A DNA stretch of 64,000 nt from NCBI RefSeq assembly GCF_003935895.2, contig NZ_CP054057.1:78761-142760 (forward strand). The letters are read 5' to 3'. Below, piece by piece: positions 8,699 through 17,529 of the stretch (position 1 is the first letter of the stretch; the number at the start of each line of letters is the position of its first letter). The notes under the pieces were generated by a model that ran no database searches, had not been told where the DNA came from, and saw only the letters and a program-made list of their open reading frames with translations. A program made the position numbers and the translations under genes. This DNA comes from Scandinavium goeteborgense (GTDB taxonomy: Bacteria; Pseudomonadota; Gammaproteobacteria; Enterobacterales; Enterobacteriaceae).

Positions 8699-9508
8699 TT
8701 GCAGGCCCGTTACGGTGCCAGTGAGAGACAGGTCTGTTTTGCGCTGCGGGTCAGCCGCAGCTCTTTTCGTTATCGTTCTGTGGCCGCCGACGACAGCGCA
8801 CTGCGGCTACGCATCCGTGAGATAACTGAAACCCGGGGTCATCACGGGTACCGCCGGGTACACGTGATGCTCAGGCGGGAATGCTGGCGCGATAACAACA
8901 AAAGAATCTACCGCCTCTACTGTGAACAGGGTCTGTCGCTGCGCCTCAAATGGCCACGCCGCAATAAATCGGCCCAGCGCCGCCAGCCACAGCCTCAGGG
9001 TCTGTATCCGAATCACGTCTGGGGCATGGATTTTGTCTCTGATGCGTTGTTTGACGGGCGACGACTGCGCCTGCTGACGGTTATCGACCTGTACACCCGC
9101 GAATGCCTGGGGATCTGCGTGGGGCAGAATCTGCGTTCAACAGAAGTGGCAGAAATGCTGAACAGCATAGCGCTCAGACGGCCTTTACCTCAGTTACTGA
9201 AAACCGATAATGGTTCTGAATTTGCAGGGAAAATGCTGGACAGATGGGTGTATGAAAGAGGCATCAGAATCGATTTCTCACGCCCGGGAACATCGACGGA
9301 CAATGCGACGGTGGAGTCCTTCAACGGCAGGTTACGGCAGGAATGTCTGAACGAGAACTGGTTCATGTCTCTGGAGGATGCACAGTGCAAAATCGAGGCC
9401 TGGCGCATACACTATAACCAGAGACGTCCCCATTCTGCGCTGGGCTGGATGACCCCATCAGAATTTGCTGAGAAGTCTGCCGGTTGCCAGAATACACAAC
9501 CAACATGA
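8699..9508 (+). CDS. IS3-family OrfB (DDE integrase-type transposase)
   Basis: 269 residues from the first ATG-type start; the real product is probably an OrfAB fusion made by -1 frameshifting, whose frame opens upstream at about 8660. The rve-type DDE core is intact: Asp in WGMDFVSDAL, Asp in LLKTDNGSEF, and Glu in TVESFNGRLRQECLNENWF. It ends with the typical HSALGWMTPSEFA tail. The element looks active. Confidence 0.88.
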   Translation: MQARYGASERQVCFALRVSRSSFRYRSVAADDSALRLRIREITETRGHHGYRRVHVMLRRECWRDNNKRIYRLYCEQGLSLRLKWPRRNKSAQRRQPQPQGLYPNHVWGMDFVSDALFDGRRLRLLTVIDLYTRECLGICVGQNLRSTEVAEMLNSIALRRPLPQLLKTDNGSEFAGKMLDRWVYERGIRIDFSRPGTSTDNATVESFNGRLRQECLNENWFMSLEDAQCKIEAWRIHYNQRRPHSALGWMTPSEFAEKSAGCQNTQPT

Positions 9509-9720
9509 AGCCGGTTATTCCTGATTATGACTGGATCATATTCGGGGTCATGGATCCGATATTACTAATTGAGCGTTGTATCTAATCCTGGGGCAAGTCA
9601 GCAGTCCGGTAGTAGACCTATTTGCATTTTTTCTCTAATTCTATTTCTTATGTTATAAAATCCCGTAGGAGCTCCTGCGTTGTTATGATATTCACTTAAC
9701 ATTGATACTAAGAGAAGAAT

Positions 9721-10008
9721 ATGACTTTCAAAAAAAACAAAGCTGGTAATTATACATTCCCAATTACCAAAATACAGTTTACTTCTGATACCGGCATGGT
9801 TGAAGTTATCGCATTTGATTCGATGCATAAAGTGGTATACACGTTACCGGCTGATGACAATGAAAAAATTGTCTCAACACTTGGCGCGGCGACCAATGCT
9901 CTTCTCAATAATGCTTATGAGGTTTGGTTGATTACTGACGAACTTCCAACAACAGATGGTGCTAAGGTTACTGGTGCAGTAATTATTACTCAGGATATTC
10001 ACGTCTGA
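9721..10008 (+). CDS. Unknown small protein, 95 residues
   Basis: Starts at an ATG preceded by AAGAGAAG and an AT-rich stretch with a TATAAA-like -10 region. The product begins MTFKKNKAGNYTFPITK and is beta-rich, without signal peptide, membrane segment or cysteines. It lies alone between an IS3 element and a lysR remnant. Codon use is AT-rich compared with the T6SS genes. No family recognised, but the start context suggests a real gene. Confidence 0.5.
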   Translation: MTFKKNKAGNYTFPITKIQFTSDTGMVEVIAFDSMHKVVYTLPADDNEKIVSTLGAATNALLNNAYEVWLITDELPTTDGAKVTGAVIITQDIHV

Positions 10009-10094
10009 ATTCAGAACTAAATTTTTTTTCATTTGCGCATCTGTGTTGTTCTGAAGTGAGAATATCATCTCTGTACAGGCGGCCAAATTCAGTA

Positions 10095-10297
10095 AATCAC
10101 TTAATGACTCTACCGATATCCAAACTGAACCCTACCAGACCGAAAATCAGGCGCGGCTACAGGAATTTGAACTGCCGATTAAAACGCAGACGATCGCCAT
10201 TTCTCAGATGTGGCATCCCCAAATGGAGACGGATACGGCGCATCGCTGGCTGAAACAAACAGTTCTGGCAGTGTGTCTTGAGCCATGTTCTGAGTAA
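10095..10297 (+). pseudogene. LysR-family regulator, 3' remnant
   Basis: The plus strand encodes FELPIKTQTIAISQMWHPQM and then AHRWLKQTVLAVCLEP before a stop at 10297. This is the conserved end of LysR regulators (SQMWHPR...PAHRWLR). Nothing upstream supplies the HTH or the rest of the effector domain. It could be the lost half of the truncated lysR at 3905-4288 or an unrelated one. Confidence 0.6.
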
Positions 10298-10359
10298 CGC
10301 GGGGAATTTCAGGTTAAAACCTAGGGCAGCTCCGCAGGTGTTTAACCTGAATGGGCTAA

Positions 10360-10635
10360 CTAGTTAATGTCTGATTTCAGCGTGCTGGCATCGCTATGAA
10401 CGGTATTTGCTTTTTCTTTCGCGTTGCTGACTTTCGCATCGACAGAATCTTTCTTTGCCGCAATGTCGCTATCACCGACGGCATCTTTCGCCATTTTCTT
10501 CGCATCACAGTTACCGGAAATGCCTACGGAAGCGTCCATTGCGGCATTGCGGGCCGCTTTGTGAGCGGTACATTCAGCGTGTGCGCCCAGTGCAGTAAAC
10601 AGTAAACCCACACAAATCAGAGCTTTTACTTTCAT
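10360..10635 (-). CDS. Small secreted periplasmic protein, unknown
   Basis: 91 residues with a clear Sec signal peptide (MKVKALICVGLLFTALGAHA, cleavage before Glu21). The mature part is Ala/Lys/Asp-rich and low in complexity, with two cysteines (ECT and GNCD), so a disulfide is possible. It then forms a helical, coiled-coil-like repeat region (AKKDSVDAKVSNAKEKAN). No known family recognised. It is separated from the butyrate kinase gene by about 430 bp. Confidence 0.6.
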   Translation of the reverse strand: MKVKALICVGLLFTALGAHAECTAHKAARNAAMDASVGISGNCDAKKMAKDAVGDSDIAAKKDSVDAKVSNAKEKANTVHSDASTLKSDIN

Positions 10636-11062
10636 TTTATATTCCTAACGTTAATCAAATTTTCCTCGACACCATAGAGGGGCGGAATGTTTGAAACAAG
10701 TCTCATTTTACTACCCGTCATGATTGACTGAGTTGAAGCACGTATTTTTTGCGAGGTGTTACAGCGTTAATCAATGCAGGGGTAGTAAGCGAGAACCGAC
10801 CAGAATTTGGTCGCTTCCGTAACAAAATCGAGTGGTGCACTTCATGAACAATCGATGTTTTTGACTCGCAAAAGGAATTGTTTTAACGGTGAATCAATTT
10901 CCAAATGCATTATTTATAGATGAAATCTCTAATGTGGTTGTATATTTTGACCCTTAGTGAAATGAATAAATAAATGAGAAATAATATAGCAATAAGGTGG
11001 ATGTTATTTTTCTTATATCCCCCTAGTATTTATTAAATGCTAGGGGTTTCCCCACTTGGTAG
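10636..11062. other. Intergenic stretch with a hairpin after buk
   Basis: No gene seen. A perfect hairpin with 7-bp stem (CCCCTAG/CTAGGGG, 11020-11046) lies 17 bases after the buk stop. It lacks a clear T-run on either strand, so it may be a weak terminator or an mRNA-stabilising stem. The rest is AT-rich. Confidence 0.35.
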
Positions 11063-12136
11063 TTAATAATCAAGCACTGCCCTGGTTTTGTTGGAAAGGG
11101 CGTCGTATACACCTTCAGCCATTGCCTGCATTTCGTCTTCCCCGGCAAAAACAATAAAGTTCGGAGTCAAGAAATGAATACGTTCGCGAATTTTCTCCAC
11201 GATAAATCGGCTATGAGCGATGCCACCAGTCAAGATGACTCCGTCGACCTCACCATTAAGCACCGCCGCACAGGCACCAATTTCCTTGGCGATTTGCAGA
11301 GCCATCGCGGAGAGCACCTGTTCTGCCTCTTTATCGCCAGCGTCAACCAGATTTTCGACGACACGCATATCTTTGGTGCCAAGATAGGCATATACCCCGC
11401 CTTCGCCGATGATTTTGCGATACATCTCATCGTAGGAATATTGCCCTGAGTAGCACATATCGATAAGCGCGAGCGGGGGAACACCGCCCGATCGTTCAGG
11501 CGAAAAAGGGCCATCGCCGCCCAATGCGGCATTGACGTCAACGACTTTTCCCTTACGGTGTGCGCCTACACTGATCCCGCCGCCGAGATGCGCGACAATC
11601 AGATTCAGAGAGTCGTAGTCGCACTCTCTTTCTTTGGCATAACGCCTGGCGACGGCTTTCTGGTTTAACGGATGAAAGCTCCTTACGCGGGATATCTCAG
11701 GTACTCCTGATAGCCGGGCAATATCGTCGTATTCATCAACGACCACCGGGTCAACGGTGTAAGCCACGGCATCTTTACGAACGGATTGAGCCAGGTCATG
11801 CGCCAGAATTCCGCCTAAATTAGAGGCATGTTCACCGTTCAAACCGATTGCGGCATCATCTAAATAAGCATCGTTGATCCGATATACGCCGCTCTTTAAC
11901 GGACGAACCAAACCACCCCGACCGACAAAGTGATCGATGTCAGCTAGCGCAATATCATGATGTTTCAATACATTCAGAATGGCCCGTTGGCGAAACTGCC
12001 TCTGCTCAATCACACTTCTGAATCCGAAAAGCGTCGATACCGGGTGATTCAGGGTGACATTAAACAGCGCAGTAGTGTTTTCAAACAGCGCAACTTTCGT
12101 CGACGTCGAACCCGGATTAATCGCCAGGATTTTCAT
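11063..12136 (-). CDS. buk: Butyrate kinase
   Basis: 357 residues, the usual length. The ASKHA phosphate-binding start (MKILAINPGSTSTKVALF), the glycine-rich AHLGGGISVGAHRKG motif and VILTGGIAHS near the C-terminus are intact. Butyrate kinase converts acyl phosphates of C4 acids and ADP to the free acid and ATP; family members also accept 3-hydroxybutyryl phosphate. The ATG at 12136 is preceded by GGGAGA and overlaps the ptb stop by 4 bp, so the two are translationally coupled. An upstream start at 12172 is possible but lies inside ptb. Last gene of the phaA-phaB-ptb-buk operon. Confidence 0.92.
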   Translation of the reverse strand: MKILAINPGSTSTKVALFENTTALFNVTLNHPVSTLFGFRSVIEQRQFRQRAILNVLKHHDIALADIDHFVGRGGLVRPLKSGVYRINDAYLDDAAIGLNGEHASNLGGILAHDLAQSVRKDAVAYTVDPVVVDEYDDIARLSGVPEISRVRSFHPLNQKAVARRYAKERECDYDSLNLIVAHLGGGISVGAHRKGKVVDVNAALGGDGPFSPERSGGVPPLALIDMCYSGQYSYDEMYRKIIGEGGVYAYLGTKDMRVVENLVDAGDKEAEQVLSAMALQIAKEIGACAAVLNGEVDGVILTGGIAHSRFIVEKIRERIHFLTPNFIVFAGEDEMQAMAEGVYDALSNKTRAVLDY

Positions 12137-13047
12137 GCGGATCTCCCTGTCGGGCAAACAGCAATGGCACAAGCCATTGCATAGAATTTTGTTTCGGAGG
12201 TGTCAGAACGCGAAGGGAAAACGACAGGGGCGCAGGTGCCAAGAATTAAGCTTGCCCCACTCGTCTCGCCGAATAACGTCATGGTTTTATAAAAGGCATT
12301 CGCGCTGTTGATATCTGGGAATAAAACCAGGTCAGCATCACCACCCACTTCTGATTCCAATTGCTTATGCCAACAAGAGGATTTGCTGAATGCCAAATCA
12401 ATGGATAAAGGGCCATCCACCACGCACTCAGCGATTTCATTGCGCCGATTCATCATGCTTAACATTGCTGCATCGGTAGTGGCTGGAATGGCCTCTTTAA
12501 CGTTTTCTGTCGCAGCGATAACCGCAACTTTGGGGTTTTTAATCCCTAACTGATGAAAAACGGTTACTGATTGCTGGATCATCATTTTCTTTTGCGCCAG
12601 CGTAGGGGATATATTGATCCCCGAATCGGTAAACGCCATCAACTTGTGATAGCGTGGGCTTTCAAGAAACGCAATTTGGCTGATCAGCCCCGATCCACGC
12701 AACCCTGTTTCTTTATGCAAAATGGCCCTCAGATAAATTGCGCTATCCACCAGGCCACGCATCAACAGGTCGGCTTTGCCTTCTTTAACCAGTGCAACCG
12801 CTTTTGCACAGGAAAGTGCCAGGTCCGGTTGGTGAAAAATTTCATACTCACTAATGTCAAATTCGAGAAGGTCTGCCAGTTTGGTTATTTTTTCTTTGTC
12901 ACCGACCAATACCGGCGTCCCTAATTCGGCCTGAACGAGGTGCTTGAGAGCATCCAGAGTATAAAGGTCTTCAGCGGCCGCAACGGCAATTCGTTTCTTA
13001 CCGTTTTTTTTTGCGAGCGTAACAAATTGTTCCAGTGATTTAAGCAT
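12133..13047 (-). CDS. ptb: Phosphate butyryltransferase
   Basis: 304 residues of the Pta/Ptb family in its short, Ptb-like form. It starts MLKSLEQFVTLAKKNGKKRI and carries the family segments KADLLMRGLVDSAIYLRAIL and FTDSGINISPTL. The enzyme transfers C4 acyl groups from CoA to phosphate. In this operon the natural substrate is plausibly (R)-3-hydroxybutyryl-CoA made by PhaA and PhaB, which Ptb enzymes are known to accept. AAGG lies upstream of the ATG. The phaB stop lies 45 bp upstream. Confidence 0.9.
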   Translation of the reverse strand: MLKSLEQFVTLAKKNGKKRIAVAAAEDLYTLDALKHLVQAELGTPVLVGDKEKITKLADLLEFDISEYEIFHQPDLALSCAKAVALVKEGKADLLMRGLVDSAIYLRAILHKETGLRGSGLISQIAFLESPRYHKLMAFTDSGINISPTLAQKKMMIQQSVTVFHQLGIKNPKVAVIAATENVKEAIPATTDAAMLSMMNRRNEIAECVVDGPLSIDLAFSKSSCWHKQLESEVGGDADLVLFPDINSANAFYKTMTLFGETSGASLILGTCAPVVFPSRSDTSETKFYAMACAIAVCPTGRSA

Positions 13048-13092
13048 ACTTACGCCTTATTAAATACGATTGAAAATGGGCTTAATCCATAA

Positions 13093-13833
13093 TCAGTACA
13101 TATGTTGACCGCCATTAATAGAGAAGTCAGCACCCGTAATAAACGCGGCGTTGTCGCTGACCAGATATGCGATCAGTGAAGCGACTTCTTCTGGTTTTCC
13201 GAAACGACCCGCAGGAATGTCTTTCTGGATGTTTTCTCGGATATTTTCAGGAACTGCTCGCATCATTTCAGTATCGATATAACCAGGGGAAACGGTATTA
13301 ACGGTGATATTCTTTTTGGCGACTTCTTGAGCCAGTGCTTTGGTAAAGCCATGTACCCCGGCCTTACTGGCGGAATAGTTGACTTGTCCAAACTGACCTT
13401 TCTGACCATTAATAGACGATACATTGATCACTCGGCCATGGTGGCGGTCAAGCATAGTGTCCATCACCGCGCGGGTCATATTAAATAAACCATTCAGATT
13501 AGTATCAATGACCGAACTCCACTCAAGTTTACTCATTTTTCTGAAGGTGGTGTCACGCGTAATACCGGCATTATTAATCAGGACATCAATTTGACCATGT
13601 TTCTGCTGTACGCTTTCCACCAGCGAACAGCACATATCCAGGTCGGTAATGTCACAGGCGACCGTTTCGATATTTGTTAAACCGTCATGATGTAATTCAT
13701 CGACCCATTGCTTACTGCGAGCCGGATTGGTCGCAACGGCAACCACGTGATAATTATCTTCAAGTAATTTCCGAGAAATAGCTGCACCAATACCGCGGGT
13801 ACCACCCGTTACAATCGCAATTTTTTTCATCAT
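13093..13833 (-). CDS. phaB: Acetoacetyl-CoA reductase (PhaB, SDR family)
   Basis: 246 residues, short-chain dehydrogenase fold. The Rossmann motif is TGGTRGIG (residues 9-16), then NNAG (87-90), catalytic Ser140, Tyr153 and Lys157. The stretch SSINGQKGQFGQVNYSASKA is the signature that separates PhaB from FabG. PhaB reduces acetoacetyl-CoA with NADPH or NADH to (R)-3-hydroxybutyryl-CoA. Two adjacent start codons (MM) leave the exact start open by one residue. The gene follows phaA after 39 bp. Confidence 0.9.
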   Translation of the reverse strand: MMKKIAIVTGGTRGIGAAISRKLLEDNYHVVAVATNPARSKQWVDELHHDGLTNIETVACDITDLDMCCSLVESVQQKHGQIDVLINNAGITRDTTFRKMSKLEWSSVIDTNLNGLFNMTRAVMDTMLDRHHGRVINVSSINGQKGQFGQVNYSASKAGVHGFTKALAQEVAKKNITVNTVSPGYIDTEMMRAVPENIRENIQKDIPAGRFGKPEEVASLIAYLVSDNAAFITGADFSINGGQHMY

Positions 13834-13872
13834 AATTCCAGAATTTAAATATATTTAAGCACTAATAAAAAA

Positions 13873-15060
13873 TCAGTTTCTTTCGAGCGTGATGGCAATC
13901 CCCATGCCACCCCCAATGCACAATGTCGCTAATCCTTTTTTTGCCTGCCGTCTTTCCATTTCGTACAGTAGAGAGACTAGGATTCTGGCACCGGAAGCAC
14001 CAATTGGATGCCCTAATGCAATGGCTCCCCCGTTGACATTCACCCGTAAAGGATCCCACTCCATGGCTCGGTTGACATAAATTGCCTGGGCGGCGAAAGC
14101 CTCGTTGGACTCAATCAAATCAAGGTCATTCACTTGCCAGCCACTTTTCGCAAGCACGCGTCGAGAAGCTTCTACCGGACCGGTGCCCATGATTTGTGGA
14201 TCAACCCCAGCGGTCGCGCATGCCTTGATACGGGCCAAAGGCCTAAGCCCTAATTTTTTAGCCATACGGCCTGATGAAATCAACAGCATCGATGCACCAT
14301 CATTCACACCTGAAGCGTTACCTGCAGTGACGGAACCCTCAGCTTTAAAAGCAGGTTTCAACTGAGCAAGTTGTTCAAGCGTTGTCTTGGGGCGGGGGTA
14401 TTCATCTTGAGCAAAACGTTCGGTCTGCCCACGTTTGACAGGAACAGAAATGGGGACAATTTCATCAATAAATTTGCCATCCTGCATGGCTGCAACAGTT
14501 TTATATTGCGATTCCACGGCAAACGAATCTTGCTCTGCGCGCGAAATGCCAAACTGCTGTGCTATATTTTCTGCTGTAATTCCCATCGAGTAATGATGAA
14601 ATGCATCGGTTAGACCATCTTTTAGCAGCGAGTCATCCATCACCCACTGTCCCATTTTTACGCCATTTCGAGACCCTCGAAGAATATGTGGCGCAAGACT
14701 CATATTTTCCTGACCCCCCGCAATGATTAACTCTGCGTCACCGTTACGAATCGCTTGATACGCTAGCTGCACCGCTTTTAAACCTGAGCCACACACTTTA
14801 TTAATGGTCAAGGCAGAGACAACTTCCGGTAATCCCGCTTCGATACTGGTCTGACGAGCGGGGTTTTGGCCTGCGCCAGCAGTTAGGACCTGTCCGATGA
14901 TCACTTCATCAATGTGTTTTGGGTCAATCGCTAACCGCTGCATGATATCGGAAACAACCGCTGCACCTATTGTTGTGGCGGGTATCTTGGATAATGCGCC
15001 ATTTAACATACCAATTGCGGTGCGCGCAGCATCTAAAATAACAACGTCATTGTCTTGCAT
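13873..15060 (-). CDS. phaA: Acetyl-CoA acetyltransferase (thiolase, PhaA)
   Basis: 395 residues, a biosynthetic thiolase. The acylated cysteine is Cys90 in NKVCGSGLKAV; NEAFAAQ, GGAIALGHPIGASGAR and the C-terminal CIGGGMGIA with the second catalytic cysteine are all intact. It condenses two acetyl-CoA to acetoacetyl-CoA. GGAGAG precedes the ATG. An IprA-like regulator lies 90 bp upstream on the same strand and could be co-transcribed. No PHA synthase is present in the window. Confidence 0.93.
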   Translation of the reverse strand: MQDNDVVILDAARTAIGMLNGALSKIPATTIGAAVVSDIMQRLAIDPKHIDEVIIGQVLTAGAGQNPARQTSIEAGLPEVVSALTINKVCGSGLKAVQLAYQAIRNGDAELIIAGGQENMSLAPHILRGSRNGVKMGQWVMDDSLLKDGLTDAFHHYSMGITAENIAQQFGISRAEQDSFAVESQYKTVAAMQDGKFIDEIVPISVPVKRGQTERFAQDEYPRPKTTLEQLAQLKPAFKAEGSVTAGNASGVNDGASMLLISSGRMAKKLGLRPLARIKACATAGVDPQIMGTGPVEASRRVLAKSGWQVNDLDLIESNEAFAAQAIYVNRAMEWDPLRVNVNGGAIALGHPIGASGARILVSLLYEMERRQAKKGLATLCIGGGMGIAITLERN

Positions 15061-15150
15061 TACATTTTCTCTCCGTTGTAAAAATGTGACCGATTGGATC
15101 GGTTAGAGTTTTCATGCTTGTCAGTACGAGTGGCATTTTCGTATAAAACA

Positions 15151-15804
15151 TCAGTATGCTTCAGGAAAATCTTTCAGAATAGAAATTAACTTGCCTTTTT
15201 CCATATGCACGTACCCACCCTTCTTTATTGACAAGATAATGGCGGAGACACCACTTCGCGCCAATCCTGTTTTCTTAGTAATGTAATTACAGACATTCAC
15301 CCTTGATTTTTTTTCGGCAGGCAAACCATTAATTTCTTGTAAGTTTAGCTTTACTAGTTCATAGGCAGAGTGATTGATATTATCAATGTTTATGCGTAGC
15401 AAACATGCCATGTTGTAAGCTTGCACGCGCATGGCATCAATGAGCAGGTCATTATCTTTAAGAATGGAGAATGCTTTGGCAGGGGCAATACACAAAACTT
15501 GAGCGTCTCTTTCGGCAACAACATAAATTTCTTCTGAGGGGGTAAAAGAACCGGGGGTTAATAACATATTTGCAATCCCCATAATATAGGGAGCTTCGGC
15601 GACAGCTATAAGAAGGTTGTCACAAGACCTATATATTTCAAAAACACCACTACTAAGACAACACACATTACCGCTGATCCTGGAAGTAGTGGTTGTATAT
15701 TTTTCGTTCATGCGCGGTGAGATCATTTCTTTTGCATGTGGCAAAAATGATTCAATAAGCGACAACATACTACCGATTGGTTTTTTGATCATTTTTACGC
15801 TCAT
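15151..15804 (-). CDS. IprA/YaiV-like Crp-fold transcription regulator (1)
   Basis: 217 residues. The N-terminal part resembles the cyclic-nucleotide-binding-like fold of E. coli IprA/YaiV (ISGNVCCLSSGVFEIYRS, then EAPYIMGIANML). The C-terminal part is a winged HTH with the conserved segment NYITKKTGLARSGVSAIILS. The residues that bind cAMP in Crp are not evident, so the signal is unknown. The start has GAGG upstream. It precedes phaA on the same strand and is the obvious candidate regulator of the 3-hydroxybutyrate operon. A paralogue lies at 20825-21448. Confidence 0.7.
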   Translation of the reverse strand: MSVKMIKKPIGSMLSLIESFLPHAKEMISPRMNEKYTTTTSRISGNVCCLSSGVFEIYRSCDNLLIAVAEAPYIMGIANMLLTPGSFTPSEEIYVVAERDAQVLCIAPAKAFSILKDNDLLIDAMRVQAYNMACLLRINIDNINHSAYELVKLNLQEINGLPAEKKSRVNVCNYITKKTGLARSGVSAIILSIKKGGYVHMEKGKLISILKDFPEAY

Positions 15805-16134
15805 GCGCCCCTCACCAATTCATATTTTATCTTAATTATTAAGGCGCTTTTATTAAATGAATATAATTTTCTGTATATTTCACTTTTAATGTCCAATCAC
15901 CACTTAGAACATATTACAAGCATATGTAGCATGGCTTGTTGACAACAAGCTTATAACCTAAAATATAAATGTCAAACTCCTATAGTGGACTTGGATTTAG
16001 CTAACTAATTGGCCAGGGATAATATTTTTTGGCAAAACTGGACATTTACTATTCGCGCATGAAGTATTAGATTTCTTGCCATAGCAACTAGCAACTAGCA
16101 ACTAGCAACTAGCAACAGCGATGATGGGGAGCAT
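15805..16134. other. AT-rich intergenic region upstream of the regulator
   Basis: No gene is visible between the regulator start and the small frame at 16135. The region next to 15804 is strongly AT-rich and should contain the promoter of the regulator and possibly of the pha-ptb-buk genes. I could not pick a unique promoter. It contains the 7-bp tandem repeat listed separately. Confidence 0.35.
16083..16116. repeat. 7-bp tandem repeat (AGCAACT), almost five units
   Basis: The unit AGCAACT is repeated head to tail from 16083 to 16116, the last copy partial. It lies 20-50 bp upstream of a small open frame with a good ribosome binding site. A 7-bp unit is prone to slippage, so copy number may vary between isolates. 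Confidence 0.85.
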
Positions 16135-16293
16135 ATGGAATATTACGTTACTGCTATCGAGATACTCATACACCATTTGAATGGTGACTTTTATGCTGTG
16201 TGTGATGCGTTACTGTTGTCACCTGAAGAAGTACATAAAATCAAACCGCTGCTCAGCGACACCGTCAGGAAAATGATTCCGGATGGAAACTAA
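16135..16293 (+). CDS. Small unknown protein, 52 residues
   Basis: An ATG with GATGGGGAG 5-10 bases upstream opens a 52-codon frame beginning MEYYVTAIEILIHHLNGDFY and ending MIPDGN before TAA. Predicted helical and acidic, with one Cys; no signal peptide. No family recognised. It stands alone just downstream of the 7-bp repeat tract. The strong ribosome binding site favours a real gene, but the length alone does not prove it. Confidence 0.4.
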   Translation: MEYYVTAIEILIHHLNGDFYAVCDALLLSPEEVHKIKPLLSDTVRKMIPDGN

Positions 16294-17420
16294 AATAAAC
16301 GGTTAGTGAGCCAATTCCATTTGAATATTCTCATCAGATTATGGTGCATTAACTGTAAGTGACGCTTAAAAATCCCTTACTTGAACCGACTTTAAAGCCG
16401 CTTACCCTAGACATGATTATTGATGTACCGCCATTGCCCGGATGCATACGAGGTTGCACCTCCTACCGCTCTTTAAGTGCTAGCGCAATCGGGCAATGAA
16501 TTGGCTAGCCGGTAATAGCGACCCCAAAACGATCCATGATCAATGACACTTGATAGCTATCAAAATTTACGCCTCATAAATCAACACTCATCCATATTAT
16601 CCAGCTGCGGTGGGGCGAAAAATTTAGCCCAGTATAGGGCCTAGTAAACCCTGTCCCTCTGCCGTTCATCCGGGTCACGCTCGCCCCGGCCAGAGCCAGA
16701 TGACCCTTCTGCAAGTGCTGCGTCGACTCTGCAGACGAACTTCTCATTATCATAGTCGTGCCAACCCTCGTGCTGATAGCGCAGCAAGTATGAGGAACGC
16801 TGTGAGTGAAAGCCACCTAGTCGTCGCTTCAGTTACGGCTGCATGCACGCCTTCGTAGTGCTGTCCTCAGCAAACGTAACGGTTGCAAAGGGGCCGTTCA
16901 TAGGTGATTTTCTGTGCAAAGTATTTATCGGTGCTCTGCATAATCTCAGCTACGGTATGATCAGCCTATCTTCTGAATAAGGTGAGAATTTATTGTTAAC
17001 GAATGGAATGGACTTCCTCAGGATATGAACCTAATTTAATATCTTATAATGATGGTGTAAACATAACCCAGAGGGATTCGTTATGACTATCTACGCCACT
17101 GTCAGGTTGTGATTTTTCTTACGTTCGAGCATGCAAATGGTGTACATAATAGTTCAGCTTTGGACACAGAAAAAATCAACCACGTAGTGCGGGGGATAGG
17201 CAAGAGTATTTTGGTTGAAAAGTAGTCTAGTTGTGATTTGTTTTCAGTTTTCCAAGCAGACCCTGAAATCAGTAATCAACGCGAACGGTTACTCAGAAGC
17301 GTGGTCATTTATTACAATTCAGCTCTGCTTTCGCGACTGCTACAGAACTACCCCGGTAATCCTAGAGACGTCACTCATTGCGAGATGTAACCAGGATGAC
17401 AAAACGCAATTGATTTCCTC
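16294..17420. other. Long stretch without a recognisable gene
   Basis: I see no convincing gene in these 1.1 kb. Frames are short and broken. Near 17250-17265 the bases TTTTCCAAGCAGACCC resemble the outer end of the Tn3-family repeats at 40760-40782, which may mark an old transposon junction. The region reads as decayed mobile DNA. Confidence 0.35.
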
Positions 17421-17525
17421 CTGAATTTCGTCAACGTGCATTTCGTATGGTTCTGGAAAACCAGGATACCTATAACTCACAATGGGCCGCGACCTGCTCC
17501 ATTGCCCGTAAGGTCGCTGGCGAAT
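17421..17525 (+). pseudogene. IS3-family OrfA, N-terminal fragment
   Basis: The plus strand reads EFRQRAFRMVLENQDTYNSQ and then WAATCSIARKVAGE before a stop. This matches the first third of an IS3-family OrfA whose usual sequence continues with a recognition helix absent here. It directly precedes the IS66 relic. Confidence 0.5.
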
Positions 17526-17529
17526 GAGC

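Larger units (their letters stand above)
8320..9550 (+). mobile_element. Complete IS3-family element, IS407-like group
   Basis: About 1.23 kb bounded by imperfect inverted ends that begin TGACCCTGA at 8320 and, in reverse complement, TGACCCCGAA at 9550. It contains overlapping-frame orfA and orfB genes with intact domains. It abuts the IS66 relic on the left. Whether the ends are exact needs alignment to ISfinder; the size fits the group. Confidence 0.75.

Noticed and set aside
11021..11046. Rho-independent terminator after buk
   Set aside because: The stem is perfect but no T-run follows on the minus strand; kept only as a hairpin.
11063..12136. Acetate kinase
   Set aside because: Length (357 rather than about 400), sequence blocks and pairing with ptb point to butyrate kinase.
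13093..13833. FabG-type 3-oxoacyl-ACP reductase
   Set aside because: The GQKGQFGQVNYSASKAG signature and linkage to thiolase and ptb/buk favour PhaB over fatty-acid FabG.
11063..15060. Polyhydroxybutyrate synthesis locus
   Set aside because: No phaC synthase, phasin or depolymerase is present; the thioester is instead passed to Ptb and Buk.
16083..16116. Short tandem repeats as a possible CRISPR array
   Set aside because: Units are 7 bp with no spacers; no cas genes anywhere in the window. The repeats at 18255, 37526 and 60875 also lack spacers.
17250..17265. Another Tn3-family terminal repeat
   Set aside because: Only about 16 bases resemble the end and no TATCCTACG continuation or transposase sequence follows; may be chance.
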